Source: Streptomyces sp. JH14 (GTDB lineage Bacteria; Actinomycetota; Actinomycetes; Streptomycetales; Streptomycetaceae). Taken from it: 64,000 bases of DNA. Below the pieces are notes generated by a model. The model made no database searches. It was not told where the DNA came from and was given only the letters and a program-made list of their open reading frames with translations. The stretch is from NCBI RefSeq assembly GCF_029428675.1, contig NZ_JAJNEL010000001.1, positions 5,890,001 to 5,954,000 on the forward strand, in the 5' to 3' direction. The position numbers and the translations under genes are program-made. This document shows, in pieces, positions 27,612 to 36,703 of this stretch (the first letter of the stretch is position 1; the number at the start of each line of letters is the position of its first letter).

Positions 27612-28526
27612 ATGATCGATGCACGGCGGCTGCGTATTCTCCGTGCGGTGGCCGACCACCGCACCGTGACCGCGGCAGCCGCCGCGCTGTATCTGACGCC
27701 GTCCGCCGTCTCCCAGCAGCTCGCCGCGCTGGAACAGGAGACGGGCCACCGGCTGGTCGACCGCAGCGCCCGCGGGGTGCGGCTCACCGCCGCGGGCGAG
27801 ATCCTGCTGACCCACACCAACGCGGTCCTCGCCCAGCTGGAACGGGCCGAGGCGGAGCTCGCCGCGTACAGCGCGGGGGACGCCGGTACGGTCACGGTCG
27901 CCGCGTTCGCCACGGGCATCGGGCTCGTGCTCGCCCCCGCGATCGCCGAGCTGGCGGTGACCGCCCCCGGCATCCGGGTGCGGGTCCAGGACGCGGAGGG
28001 CGACGCGAGCGTGCCGATGGTGCTCGACCGGCAGGTCGATGTGGTGGTCGCCGTCGAATACCGGGGCGCGCCCGACGAGGACGACCGGCGGCTGACCCGG
28101 GTGCCGCTGTACTCGGAGCCGTTCGACGCGGTGCTGTCGGTGGGGCACCGGCTGGCCGGCCAGGAGCAGGTGGCGATCGCGGACCTGGAGAAGGACCCGT
28201 GGATCGGCCAGTACCCCGGCAATCCGTGCCACGACGTGGTCGTCCTCTCCTGCGAGTTCGCCGGCTTCCAGCCCAGACTCGAGCACTCCTCGGACGACTT
28301 CCGCGCGGTCGTGGCACTCGCCGGGGCGGGCGCCGGGGTGGCACTGGTGCCGAGGTGGGCGCTGCGGGGGATGGACCTCGCAGGGGTGGTGGTACGGCCG
28401 GTGGAGGGTAACGCGCCGACCCGGCGGGTGTTCGCCGCGGTCCGGCACGGGGCCGAGGGGCACCCGCTGATCAGGCCGGTGCTCGAGGCCTTGCGGGGGG
28501 CGGCCGTGCGGTTGCCGGTGGGGTGA
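27612..28526 (+). CDS. LysR-family transcriptional regulator
   Basis: A 304-residue LysR-type regulator with an N-terminal helix-turn-helix (RTVTAAAAALYLTPSAVSQQ) and a type 2 periplasmic-binding effector domain (VTVAAFATGIG onward). MIDARRLRILRAV at 27612 is the typical beginning; an ATG three codons earlier (27603) is possible. It lies 70 nt after kbl on the same strand, so it may be read with the threonine genes, but the target and ligand are unknown. Confidence 0.88.
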   Translation: MIDARRLRILRAVADHRTVTAAAAALYLTPSAVSQQLAALEQETGHRLVDRSARGVRLTAAGEILLTHTNAVLAQLERAEAELAAYSAGDAGTVTVAAFATGIGLVLAPAIAELAVTAPGIRVRVQDAEGDASVPMVLDRQVDVVVAVEYRGAPDEDDRRLTRVPLYSEPFDAVLSVGHRLAGQEQVAIADLEKDPWIGQYPGNPCHDVVVLSCEFAGFQPRLEHSSDDFRAVVALAGAGAGVALVPRWALRGMDLAGVVVRPVEGNAPTRRVFAAVRHGAEGHPLIRPVLEALRGAAVRLPVG

Positions 28527-28626
28527 GGGAGGTTTGCCCCCGGCGGACCCGGTACTCCATGGCCGGAGGCGCCCGAAACACGGCGGCACGCGCCGTCGGC
28601 CTGGCGGCCTGCCGCTTCCCGTGCTT

Positions 28627-28677
28627 CTCCCGAGGCCCCGCCGTGCCACCCAGGGCACGGTCGACGGCCTTCGGGAG
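28627..28677. terminator. Nested bidirectional terminator
   Basis: An outer stem CTCCCGAGGCC / GGCCTTCGGGAG (one bulged base) encloses an inner perfect CCGTGCC / GGCACGG stem (28641-28660). It separates the convergent LysR and thioesterase genes. Confidence 0.75.
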
Positions 28678-28688
28678 CCGTCAGAGGG

Positions 28689-29183
28689 TCAGGCGGTCGG
28701 CAGCGGAAACAGCATGCATGTACTGGTGGCGTGAGCGAGGGGGCGGTCCGCCTCGTCGAGGAGCCGGGCCTCTGCGAGGGCGGTGCGGCGGCCGCTGCTG
28801 ATGACCGTGCCGACGCTGCGGATCCTGCCGGTGTCGACGGTGATCGGGCGCAGGAACTTCACGGTCAGGTCGAGCGAGGTGTACCCCATGCCCGGCGGCA
28901 GGGTGGACTGGACCGCGCATCCGGCGGCCGAGTCCAGCAGCGTGGCGTAGACCCCGCCGTGCACGCTGCCGATGGGGTTGTAGTGCTCCTCGCCCGGAAC
29001 CAGGGAGAACACCGCCCGTCCGTGCTCGACCTCGTCGAGGGTGAAGTCAAGGGTGGCGGCGACCGGAGGGCCGGGCAGCCGCCCGGCGGCGATCTCGCGT
29101 AGGAATTCCAGACCCGTGCCCTGTCCGACGGCGGCCGCCGAGAGCGCCGGATCTTCCCATTCGTAGCTACGTGAGCGTCCCAT
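28689..29183 (-). CDS. PaaI-family hotdog thioesterase
   Basis: A 164-residue acyl-CoA thioesterase of the hotdog fold. YNPIGSVHGGVYATLLDSAAG is the PaaI/YdiI-like active-site helix with its HGG turn, and TSLDLTVKFLRPI and GTVISSGRRTALAEARL are the following strands. It would hydrolyse an aromatic or fatty acyl-CoA in the cytoplasm. The ATG has a GGAGGA ribosome site. It diverges from an HxlR regulator across 94 bp containing a short palindrome, so the regulator probably controls it. Confidence 0.9.
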   Translation of the reverse strand: MGRSRSYEWEDPALSAAAVGQGTGLEFLREIAAGRLPGPPVAATLDFTLDEVEHGRAVFSLVPGEEHYNPIGSVHGGVYATLLDSAAGCAVQSTLPPGMGYTSLDLTVKFLRPITVDTGRIRSVGTVISSGRRTALAEARLLDEADRPLAHATSTCMLFPLPTA

Positions 29184-29251
29184 GCGGCTGATCCTCCTCG
29201 GCTGACTTCTTCTCGTAAAGCTAGCCCTTGGTGCAGCTGACTGTCAATATC

Positions 29252-29268
29252 GTAGCCAGGGGGGCTAC
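29252..29268. promoter_or_regulatory. Candidate HxlR operator
   Basis: GTAGCC-AGGGG-GGCTAC is a perfect 6-5-6 inverted repeat ending 9 bp before the HxlR start codon, in the promoter shared with the thioesterase. A related half site, CTAGCCC, is at 29221. Confidence 0.55.
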
Positions 29269-29277
29269 CATGACGGG

Positions 29278-29745
29278 ATGAAGTGGCTGGAAATGAGCAC
29301 GGAGAACTGCACGATCCAGCGCACGCTCGACGTGGTCGGCGAGAAGTGGACGCTGCTGATCCTGCGCGACGCCTTCAACGGAGTGCGCCGCTTCGACGAC
29401 TTCCGCCGCCATGTGGGGCTCTCGGAGGCGGTCCTGGCCGACCGGCTCCGCAAACTGGTCGCGGCCGGGGTCCTGCAGACCGTCCCGTACCGGGAGCAGG
29501 GCAACCGGACCCGGAACGAATATCGCCTGACCCGCAAGGGCCGGGACCTGTGGCCCGTTCTCGTGGCGCTCAGGCAGTGGGGCGAGACCTACGTCGCCGA
29601 CCCCGAGGGCCCGGTCCTGGACATCCGGCACAGCGATTGCGGCGCCCCTGTGCACGTCGTGGTCGAGTGCTCCGGCGAGCACGCCCCGCTCACCCCGGCC
29701 GAGGTGAGCGTCCTGCCCGGACCGGCGGCCAGGCCTCGCACCTGA
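29278..29745 (+). CDS. HxlR-family transcriptional regulator
   Basis: A 155-residue winged helix regulator of the HxlR/DUF24 type. The signature Cys (TENCTIQRTLDVVGEKWTLL, Cys11), the GVRRFDDF segment and the recognition helix LSEAVLADRLRKLVAAG are present, with EYRLTRKGRDLWPVL closing the wing. A conserved N-terminal Cys is often redox- or aldehyde-responsive in this family. The start is placed at 29278, though a later ATG (29293) is possible. It diverges from the PaaI thioesterase. Confidence 0.92.
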   Translation: MKWLEMSTENCTIQRTLDVVGEKWTLLILRDAFNGVRRFDDFRRHVGLSEAVLADRLRKLVAAGVLQTVPYREQGNRTRNEYRLTRKGRDLWPVLVALRQWGETYVADPEGPVLDIRHSDCGAPVHVVVECSGEHAPLTPAEVSVLPGPAARPRT

Positions 29746-29802
29746 GCGCCGGAAAGCGATACTTCCCTGTACGGCGGTCGGAGTGCGTGCGTGCGGGGCG
29801 GC

Positions 29803-30192
29803 TCACGCGGGCTGGAGCAGGTCCCAGCGGTTGCCGTAGAGGTCCTCGAAGACCGCTACCGAGCCGTACGGTTCGTGGCGCGGCTCCTCCAGGAAGTGCA
29901 CCCCGGCTGCCAGCATCCGTGCGTGGTCGGCCGTGAAGTCCTCGGTGTGCAGGAAGAAGCCGACCCGGCCCCCGGTCTGCGTGCCGACGGAGGCCCGCTG
30001 CTCCTCGTCCTTGGCGCGGGCCAGCAGCAGCCCCGTCCCCTGCGCCGCGCCGCGCGGCCGGACGACGACCCAGCGGGAGCCGTCCCCGCGGTCGGTGTCT
30101 TCGACGAGTTCGAAGCCCAGGGCGTCCGTGTAGAAGGTGAGGGCCTCGTCGTAGTCGCGGACGACCAGGGTGACCAGGGCGATGTGTGACAT
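29803..30192 (-). CDS. VOC/glyoxalase-fold protein
   Basis: A 129-residue vicinal-oxygen-chelate protein made of two beta-alpha-beta-beta-beta modules. HIALVTLVVRDYDEALTFYTDALGF is the standard VOC opening (shown here in the first strand and helix), and the second module ends AVFEDLYGNRWDLLQPA, with His and Glu positions typical of metal binding. Substrates range from methylglyoxal adducts to antibiotics; none can be assigned. The start at 30192 has a GAGGAA ribosome site. It is convergent with the HxlR gene and divergent from the kinase. Confidence 0.85.
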   Translation of the reverse strand: MSHIALVTLVVRDYDEALTFYTDALGFELVEDTDRGDGSRWVVVRPRGAAQGTGLLLARAKDEEQRASVGTQTGGRVGFFLHTEDFTADHARMLAAGVHFLEEPRHEPYGSVAVFEDLYGNRWDLLQPA

Positions 30193-30269
30193 GGCGGTTC
30201 CTCGCGTGTACGGCATTTGGTTATACGTAACACTACCGAGGGTGCCGCAGGTGGCGGGACAATGCCCGC

Positions 30270-30905
30270 ATGCACACGAGTGATGTCGGCGAACTGTCGG
30301 CCCGCGCCCGCCGCCTCGCCCGCCCCGGACATCGCCGCATCCTCGGCATCGCCGGGCCGCCCGGCGCCGGGAAGTCCACGCTCGCCGCCCAGGTGGTCGA
30401 CGCGCTCGCCGGGCTCGCCGTCCTCGTCCCCATGGACGGCTTCCACCTCGCCCAGGCCGAACTGGACCGGCTCGGCCGCGCCGGCCGCAAGGGTGCCCCC
30501 GACACGTTCGACGCCGCCGGGTACGCGGCGCTGCTCCGACGCCTGCGCGCGCCCGGGGAACCGGGGCCCGTCTACGCCCCCGCGTTCGACCGGGCCCTGG
30601 AGGAACCGATCGCCGGGGCCGTTCCCGTACCGGCGCACGTCCCGCTCGTCGTCACCGAAGGCAATTACCTCCTGCACGACGACGGTCCCTGGGCGCCGGT
30701 GCGCGGGCTGCTCGACGAAGTGTGGTTCCTGGATCTCGACCCCGCGGTACGGGTACGCAGACTCGTCGACCGCCATGTGAGGTTCGGCAAACCCCGGCCG
30801 TACGCCGAGCGCTGGGTCGCCGGGTCCGACGAAGCCAACGCCCGGCTCGTCGACCGTGGCCGCGACCGCGCCGACCTGCTCGTACGGCTGCGCCCCGCGC
30901 CCTGA
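30270..30905 (+). CDS. Uridine-kinase-like P-loop nucleoside/nucleotide kinase
   Basis: A 211-residue P-loop kinase of the phosphoribulokinase/uridine kinase/pantothenate kinase group. Walker A is GPPGAGKST (residues about 29-37), PMDGFHLAQAEL carries the catalytic Asp, and VTEGNYLL is the conserved Walker-B-like strand. Members annotated as nucleoside/nucleotide kinase family often phosphorylate sugars or cofactors; the acceptor is unknown. The M24 peptidase starts 70 nt later, probably in one transcript. Confidence 0.88.
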   Translation: MHTSDVGELSARARRLARPGHRRILGIAGPPGAGKSTLAAQVVDALAGLAVLVPMDGFHLAQAELDRLGRAGRKGAPDTFDAAGYAALLRRLRAPGEPGPVYAPAFDRALEEPIAGAVPVPAHVPLVVTEGNYLLHDDGPWAPVRGLLDEVWFLDLDPAVRVRRLVDRHVRFGKPRPYAERWVAGSDEANARLVDRGRDRADLLVRLRPAP

Positions 30906-30975
30906 CCGCACTCGCGCCCGCCCCCGCCGCCGGGCAGGATGCTGTCTGCCGTATCGCATCGCCAGGAGGTCACGC

Positions 30976-32103
30976 ATGACCAGCCCCCACCCGCCCGTGC
31001 CGTTCACCGCCGACGACTACCGGGCGAGGATGGCGCGGGCCGCCGAGTCCGCCGCCGAAGCAGGGCTCGCGGGCGTGCTCGTCGCACCCGGCCCGGACCT
31101 CGTCCACCTCACCGGCTACCAGCCCGGGAACACCGAACGCCTCACGCTCCTCGTCCTCAAGGCCGGCCAGGACCCCGTCCTCGTCGTGCCCACCCTGGAG
31201 GCGCCGGACGCCGAGCGGGCCGTCGGGGCCCCGGCGCTGACCCTGCGCGACTGGACCGACGGCAAGGACCCGTACGCCGTGACCGCCCCGCTGCTCGACG
31301 TGGGCGGCCGGTTCGGGATCAGCGACAACGCCTGGGCGATGCATCTGCTGGGGCTCCAGCAGTTCCTCCCCGGCACCTCGTACGTCTCCCTCACCACCGC
31401 CCTGCCGATGCTGCGGGCGGTCAAGGACGCCGCCGAACTGGAGCGGCTCGCCGCGGCGGGGGCCGCCGCCGACGCCACGTACGAGGAGATCCTGAAGGTC
31501 CGCTTCTCGGGCCGCAGGGAGACCGACATCGCCGCCGATCTGGCCGCGCTGCTGAAGCAGTTCGGGCACTCGCAGGTCGACTTCACCGTCGTCGGCTCCG
31601 GGCCGAACGGCGCCAACCCGCACCACGAGGCGGGCGACCGCACCATCGAGCACGGAGACATGGTGGTGCTCGACTTCGGCGGCCTCAAGCACGGGTACGG
31701 CTCCGACACCTCCCGCACCGTCCACGTCGGCGAACCCACCGCCGAGGAGCAGCGGGTGCACGACATCGTGCGGGAGGCGCAGGAGGCCGGCTGCCGGGCC
31801 GTCCGGCCCGGGGTCGCCTGCCAGGAGATCGACCGGGCGGCCCGCGCGGTCATCACCGAGTTCGGCTACGGCGAGCGGTTCATCCACCGCACCGGCCACG
31901 GCATCGGCGTCACCACTCACGAGCCCCCTTACATGATCGAGGGCGAGGAGCAGCCGCTGGTGCCCGGGATGTGCTTCTCCGTGGAGCCCGGGATCTATCT
32001 GCCCGGCCGGTTCGGCGTCCGCATCGAGGACATCGTGACCGTCACGGAGGACGGCGGGCGGCGGCTGAACACCACGGGGCGCGAGCTGGCGATCGTGGAG
32101 TAG
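30976..32103 (+). CDS. M24-family aminopeptidase (Xaa-Pro peptidase-like)
   Basis: A 375-residue metallopeptidase with creatinase-like N-terminal domain and pita-bread catalytic domain. Metal ligands are in VVLDFGG and GSDTSR (two Asp), TGHGIGVTTHE (His), SVEPGIY (Glu) and RIEDIVTV (Glu), so it should bind two metals and remove N-terminal residues ahead of proline or act on related dipeptides. The ATG at 30976 sits behind a consensus AGGAGGT ribosome site. Its stop codon is one base away from the stop of the convergent aldo/keto reductase. Confidence 0.93.
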   Translation: MTSPHPPVPFTADDYRARMARAAESAAEAGLAGVLVAPGPDLVHLTGYQPGNTERLTLLVLKAGQDPVLVVPTLEAPDAERAVGAPALTLRDWTDGKDPYAVTAPLLDVGGRFGISDNAWAMHLLGLQQFLPGTSYVSLTTALPMLRAVKDAAELERLAAAGAAADATYEEILKVRFSGRRETDIAADLAALLKQFGHSQVDFTVVGSGPNGANPHHEAGDRTIEHGDMVVLDFGGLKHGYGSDTSRTVHVGEPTAEEQRVHDIVREAQEAGCRAVRPGVACQEIDRAARAVITEFGYGERFIHRTGHGIGVTTHEPPYMIEGEEQPLVPGMCFSVEPGIYLPGRFGVRIEDIVTVTEDGGRRLNTTGRELAIVE

Positions 32104-32104
32104 G

Positions 32105-33115
32105 TCAGGCGCCGCCGCGGTCGCTGAGGCGCTGCAGGATCGCGTACGGATACGGCAGCGGGCGGGCGCCGGCCGCATCCAGCCGCGCCGTCTGGTCGTC
32201 CGTCAGTTCCCAGCCCACTGCTCCGAGATTGTCGGTCAGCTGCTCGACGGTACGGGCCCCGATGATGGGGGCGGTGACTCCCGGCTGCTCGAGCAGCCAG
32301 CGCAGCGCGACCTGGGCGGGTGTGCGGTCGGCCTCCTCGGCGACGGCCAGGACGGCGTCCACGACGGCCCAGGTCTCCTCGTTGTCCCTGCGCTGCCAGT
32401 CGTCGCTCCCGCTCGCCTGCTGGGTGGCGACGCGGGAGCCGGCGGGCGCCTCGGTCATGCCTCGCCGGTACTTGCCGGACAGCCAGCCGCCGTCCAGCGG
32501 GGACCACGGGATGATCCCCACACCCTCCTGGATGCTCAACGGGGCCAGTTCCCACTCCACTTCACGGTGCAGCAGGTTGTAGAGCGGCTGGAGGCACACA
32601 TACGGCGTCCAGTCGCGCCGGCGTGCCAGCTCCAGGGACTTCTGGAGCTGGGAGGGGGCGAGGTTGCTCGCGCCGAGATAGCGGACCTTGCCGGCCTTGA
32701 CCAGGGTGTCGAGCGTGGCGAGGGTCTCCTCGATCGGCGTCGTCGCGTCCCACAGATGGGTCTGGTACAGGTCGATGTACTCCGTGTTCAGCCGGCGCAG
32801 ACTGGCCTCGACGGCCGCGAGGATGTGCTTGCGGCTGAGCCCGCCGTCGTTCGCGCCGTCGCCCATCCGGCCCCACACCTTGGTGGCGATGACGAGATCG
32901 TCGCGGTTGCGCCCCTTGAGCCAGCGGCCGAGCACCTCCTCCGAGCCGCCGCGGTCGTACATGTCCGCCGTGTCGATGAAGGTGCCGCCCGCCTCGGTGA
33001 ACGTGTCGAGAACGCGGTGGGTGACCGCCTCGTCGCCCGTCCTGGTGAATGTCATGGTGCCCAGGCATAGTTCGCTGACCTGAAGGCCGGTTCCGCCGAG
33101 AAATCGCTGCTTCAT
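32105..33115 (-). CDS. Aldo/keto reductase
   Basis: A 336-residue NADPH-dependent aldo/keto reductase with a TIM barrel. The catalytic tetrad is visible: Asp and Tyr in DTADMYDRGGSE, Lys in VIATKVW and His in YQTHLWD. The cofactor tail reads PIIGARTVEQLTDNL. It belongs to the Tas/YajO-type stress-linked reductases. The start at 33115 (MKQRFLGGTGL) is the family start; an upstream ATG at 33145 is unlikely. It is convergent with the M24 peptidase and upstream of treZ on the same strand sense. Confidence 0.92.
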   Translation of the reverse strand: MKQRFLGGTGLQVSELCLGTMTFTRTGDEAVTHRVLDTFTEAGGTFIDTADMYDRGGSEEVLGRWLKGRNRDDLVIATKVWGRMGDGANDGGLSRKHILAAVEASLRRLNTEYIDLYQTHLWDATTPIEETLATLDTLVKAGKVRYLGASNLAPSQLQKSLELARRRDWTPYVCLQPLYNLLHREVEWELAPLSIQEGVGIIPWSPLDGGWLSGKYRRGMTEAPAGSRVATQQASGSDDWQRRDNEETWAVVDAVLAVAEEADRTPAQVALRWLLEQPGVTAPIIGARTVEQLTDNLGAVGWELTDDQTARLDAAGARPLPYPYAILQRLSDRGGA

Positions 33116-33196
33116 GACACCGACCGTACGAGGTGAAGTGCACACGAGGGCAAGCGTTCCGCGGTGTCACCGGCCGGCGTGCAGCCGCGCCCCCGG

Positions 33197-34957
33197 TCAG
33201 TCGTCGGCGAGCACCACGCACGACTCCGGCGGCAGATGCAGCAGCCCGTCCGCGTCCGGTGCCGCCACCGGCGCCCAGGCGGCCAGCACCCTGCCCATGC
33301 CCGTCCGGTTCCGCCCGCCGCCGAGCGGGATCGTGGCCGGCTTCTCGTGGAGATTGACCGCGACCCGCAGATCGCCCCTGCGGAACACCAGCCAGCGCCC
33401 CTCTTCGTCGAGGGCGGTCCTCACCGACGCCAGATCCGGATCCGACAGGTCGGGCAGGGCGCGGCGCAGTGCGATCAGTTCGCGGTACCAGGCGTGGAGG
33501 CGGGCATGCGGCTCGCGGTCCGGTTCGGTCCAGTCCAGGCACGAGCGGTCGCGGGTGGCCGGGTCCTGCGGGTCCGGGATGTCGTCCGCCGCCCAGCCGT
33601 GCGCGGCGAACTCCCGCCGCCTGCCGTTGCGTACGGCCTCGGCGAGCGCAGGATCGGTGTGGTCGGTGAAGAACTGCCAGGGGGTGCGGGCACCCCACTC
33701 CTCGCCCATGAAGAGCATCGGGGTGAACGGGCCGGTCAGCACCAGCGCCGCCGCGCAGCCCAGCAGACCGGGGGAGAGTGTGGCGGAGAGCCGGTCGCCG
33801 AGTGCCCGGTTGCCGATCTGGTCGTGGGTCTGCGCAAAGCCGACGAAGCGGGTGGCCGGGGTGCGGACGGTGTCGACGGGGCGGCCGTGCGTGCGGCCGC
33901 GGAAACTGGAGTACGTGCCGTCGTGGAAGAAGACGCTCGTCACGGTCTTGGCGAGGGCGGCCATCGGGGCGGCGGCGAAGTCGGCGTAGTAGCCCTGGGC
34001 CTCGCCGGTCAGGGCGGTGTGCAGGGCGTGGTGGAAGTCGTCGTTCCACTGGGCGTGCAGACCGATTCCGCCCGCCGCGCGCGGCGTCGTCGTGCGCGGG
34101 TCGCAGAGGTCGGACTCGGCGATCAGGGGCAGGGGGCGGCCGAGCTCCGCGGAGAGGGCGTCGACCGCCGTGGACAGTTCCTCCAGGAAGGTGAGGGCCC
34201 GGGTGTCGGCGAGGGCGTGGACGGCGTCGAGCCGCAGCCCGTCGAGCCGGTAGTCGCGCAGCCAGCCGAGCGCACTGCCGAGCAGATACCCGCGGACCTC
34301 GTCCGAGCCGGCGGCGTCGAGGTTGACCGCGGCGCCCCACGGTGTGTGGTGGGTCTCGGTGAAGTACGGGCCGAACGCCGGGAGGTGGTTGCCGGACGGG
34401 CCCAGGTGGTTGTGGACCACGTCGAGGACCACCGCGAGGCCGAGCCCGTGCGCCGTGTCGACAAAGCGCTTCAGTCCGTCCGGGCCGCCGTACGGTTCGT
34501 GCACGGCCCACAGCGACACCCCTTCGTACCCCCACCCGTGGACGCCCGGGAACGGGCAGACGGGCATCAGCGACACATGGGTGACGCCCAGCTCGGCGAG
34601 GTGTGTCAGGCGTGCCGCGGCGGCGTCGAAGGTGCCCTCCCGGGTGTACGTGCCGATGTGCAGCTCGTACAGGACGGCACCCTGCAGTCCGCGCCCCGCC
34701 CACCCGCTGCGCCAGGTGTATGCCTCCTGGTCGACGACGGCGCTCTCCCCGTCGGGGCCGTCGGGCTGGCGGCGCGAGCGAGGGTCGGGGAGCACGGGGC
34801 CGCCGTCGAGGACGAAGCCGTACCGGTCGCCGTGCGCGGCCTCCGCCTCGGCCGTCCACCAGCCCGCTCGTGCCCCGTCACGCTCCATCGGCCGCAACGC
34901 CCCCGCCAGCCTCAGGCCCACCGAGTCCGCCTCGGGCGCCCATACCTGGAACAGCAT
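33197..34957 (-). CDS. treZ: Malto-oligosyltrehalose trehalohydrolase
   Basis: A 586-residue GH13 enzyme that releases trehalose from malto-oligosyltrehalose. The N-terminal beta domain (MLFQVWAPEADSVGLRL) precedes the barrel. Conserved GH13 blocks are DVVHNHLG, GLRLDAVHAL (nucleophile Asp), AESDL (acid/base Glu) and TTHDQIGN-like QTHDQIGN. Strong features distinguishing it from GlgB are the HIGTYTREGTFDAA entry and the FMGEEWGA end. The start at 34957 has a GAGGAG ribosome site. Together with TreY (37620-40016) and GlgX (40111-42294) it completes the glycogen-to-trehalose route, although a GH1 gene and an FHA gene on the other strand lie between. Confidence 0.95.
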   Translation of the reverse strand: MLFQVWAPEADSVGLRLAGALRPMERDGARAGWWTAEAEAAHGDRYGFVLDGGPVLPDPRSRRQPDGPDGESAVVDQEAYTWRSGWAGRGLQGAVLYELHIGTYTREGTFDAAAARLTHLAELGVTHVSLMPVCPFPGVHGWGYEGVSLWAVHEPYGGPDGLKRFVDTAHGLGLAVVLDVVHNHLGPSGNHLPAFGPYFTETHHTPWGAAVNLDAAGSDEVRGYLLGSALGWLRDYRLDGLRLDAVHALADTRALTFLEELSTAVDALSAELGRPLPLIAESDLCDPRTTTPRAAGGIGLHAQWNDDFHHALHTALTGEAQGYYADFAAAPMAALAKTVTSVFFHDGTYSSFRGRTHGRPVDTVRTPATRFVGFAQTHDQIGNRALGDRLSATLSPGLLGCAAALVLTGPFTPMLFMGEEWGARTPWQFFTDHTDPALAEAVRNGRRREFAAHGWAADDIPDPQDPATRDRSCLDWTEPDREPHARLHAWYRELIALRRALPDLSDPDLASVRTALDEEGRWLVFRRGDLRVAVNLHEKPATIPLGGGRNRTGMGRVLAAWAPVAAPDADGLLHLPPESCVVLADD

Positions 34958-35055
34958 GCCTCGCTCCTCGTCTCGTCGTTCCGGCCCCATGGTCGGCAGA
35001 TGGTGCGATCGCCGGCCCATGACACTGGATCGAGCCCACTATCAGCCAATAAGGT

Positions 35056-35091
35056 CAGGTTCTGATCATTGCCCTGCCAGGTTCTGCTCAT
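35056..35091. promoter_or_regulatory. Tandem 14-bp direct repeats ahead of the GH1 gene
   Basis: CAGGTTCTGATCAT (35056-35069) and CAGGTTCTGCTCAT (35078-35091) match at 13 of 14 positions with a 22-bp period, about two helical turns, ending 23 bp before the beta-glucosidase start. This layout fits side-by-side binding of an activator or repressor. The site lies in the treZ-GH1 divergent promoter. Confidence 0.6.
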
Positions 35092-35114
35092 ACGTACGGC
35101 TGCTGGAGGCCGAG

Positions 35115-36488
35115 ATGACCGTGCCGACGTTCCCGCCGGGATTCCTCTGGGGCGCCTCCGCCTCCGCCTTCCAGACCGAGGGGGCGGCCGACGCCGACGG
35201 CAAGGGCCCCTCCGGCTGGGACGCCTTCGCCGCCCGGCCGGGACGGATCAAGGATGGCACCGACACCACCCGCGGCACCGGATTTCACGAGCACTACCGT
35301 GAGGACGTCGCCCTGCTGGCGGGCCTCGGCGCCGACGCCTTCCGGTTCTCCGTCAGCTGGCCGCGCGTGGTGCCCGGCGGCAGCGGACCCGTCAACCCGG
35401 CAGGGCTGGACTTCTACGACCGGCTCGTCGACGAGCTCTGCGCCCACGGCATCACCCCGGCGCCCACCCTTTACCACTGGGACACCCCGCTGCCGCTCGA
35501 CGAGGCCGGCGGCTGGCTGAACCGGGACACCGCCCACCGGTTCGCCGAGTACGCGGGCATCGTCGCCGAGCGGCTCGCCGACCGGGTCCCCATGTGGATC
35601 ACCATCAACGAACCGGCCGAAGTAACCATGCTCGGCTACGCGTTGGGCGCTCACGCCCCGGGCCGCACCCTCCTGTTCGACGCGCTGCCCGCCGCCCACC
35701 ACCAGCTCCTCGCCCACGGCCTGGGCGTCCGCGCGCTGCGGGCGGCCGGCGCCGCGAACATCGGCGTCGCCGTCTCGCACGCCCCCGTCTGGACCGCCGG
35801 GGACACGGACGAGGACCGGTTCGGTGCCGAGCTGTACGACACCCTCACCAACTGGATGTTCGCCGACCCGATCCTCACCGGCCGCTACCCCGACGAGAAC
35901 ATCGCCGCGCTGATGCCGGGACCGGTCGAGGACGACCTCGGGACCATCTCCGCGCCGCTCGACTGGTACGGGGTCAACTACTACAACCCCATCCTCGTCG
36001 GTGCTCCCGGGGCGGACGCCCCCGAGACGTTCTCCGGCTTCGCGATGCCCGCCGAACTCCCCTTCGCGATCAGGGAGATGGAGGGATACGAGAAGACCGA
36101 CTTCGGCTGGCCCGTCGTCCCCGACGGGCTGCGTGAAACCCTGGCTCTGCTGCGGGCCCGCTACGGCGACCGGCTGCCGCCCGTCTACATCACCGAGAAC
36201 GGCTGCGCCGTCGACGAGGCCGTCGCCGACACCCGCAGAATCGCCTTCCTCGAAAGCCACTTGAGCGCGCTGCGCACCGCGATCGACGAGGGCGTCGACG
36301 TCCGAGGCTACTTCACCTGGTCGCTGACCGACAACGTCGAATGGACCGAGGGCGCCAGCAAGCGCTTCGGTCTCGTGCACATCGACTACGAGACGCTGCG
36401 CCGGACGCCCAAGGCGTCGTACGCCTGGTACCGCGACGTCATCCGCTGCCAGAAGACGTCCGGACCCTGCGAACCGCCCCTGCTCTGA
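35115..36488 (+). CDS. GH1 beta-glucosidase
   Basis: A 457-residue family 1 glycoside hydrolase without a signal peptide, so a cytoplasmic beta-glucosidase or beta-galactosidase. FLWGASASAFQTEGA is the family entry, TINEP holds the acid/base Glu and YITENG the nucleophile Glu, and WSLTDNVEWTEGASKRFGL is the aglycone-site block. It starts at ATG 35115 behind a GGAGG ribosome site. It is transcribed alone, divergent from treZ, and probably serves cello-oligosaccharide or plant glucoside use. Confidence 0.95.
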   Translation: MTVPTFPPGFLWGASASAFQTEGAADADGKGPSGWDAFAARPGRIKDGTDTTRGTGFHEHYREDVALLAGLGADAFRFSVSWPRVVPGGSGPVNPAGLDFYDRLVDELCAHGITPAPTLYHWDTPLPLDEAGGWLNRDTAHRFAEYAGIVAERLADRVPMWITINEPAEVTMLGYALGAHAPGRTLLFDALPAAHHQLLAHGLGVRALRAAGAANIGVAVSHAPVWTAGDTDEDRFGAELYDTLTNWMFADPILTGRYPDENIAALMPGPVEDDLGTISAPLDWYGVNYYNPILVGAPGADAPETFSGFAMPAELPFAIREMEGYEKTDFGWPVVPDGLRETLALLRARYGDRLPPVYITENGCAVDEAVADTRRIAFLESHLSALRTAIDEGVDVRGYFTWSLTDNVEWTEGASKRFGLVHIDYETLRRTPKASYAWYRDVIRCQKTSGPCEPPLL

Positions 36489-36703
36489 TCAGTGCTCCCC
36501 GCCACGGCTGCTTCATGGTGCCCCGGACGGCCCACCCGTGGCCGCGGCCGCTCCATGCGGGTCCGCGTGCGCGGCGGCGGCCGGCGACAACGTCTCCCGG
36601 CCACCGCCCCCGACGGGCGGCACGGGCGTTCCGCGCAGGTCAGGCGGGCGGAAAACGGGCTTGTTCTGGACACCCCGGGGCGGTCGGCCCGACAATCGTT
36701 CCT

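Noticed and set aside
30220..30231. GTTATACGTAAC between the VOC and kinase genes as an operator
   Set aside because: Only 4-bp arms match, so it is not distinguishable from chance.
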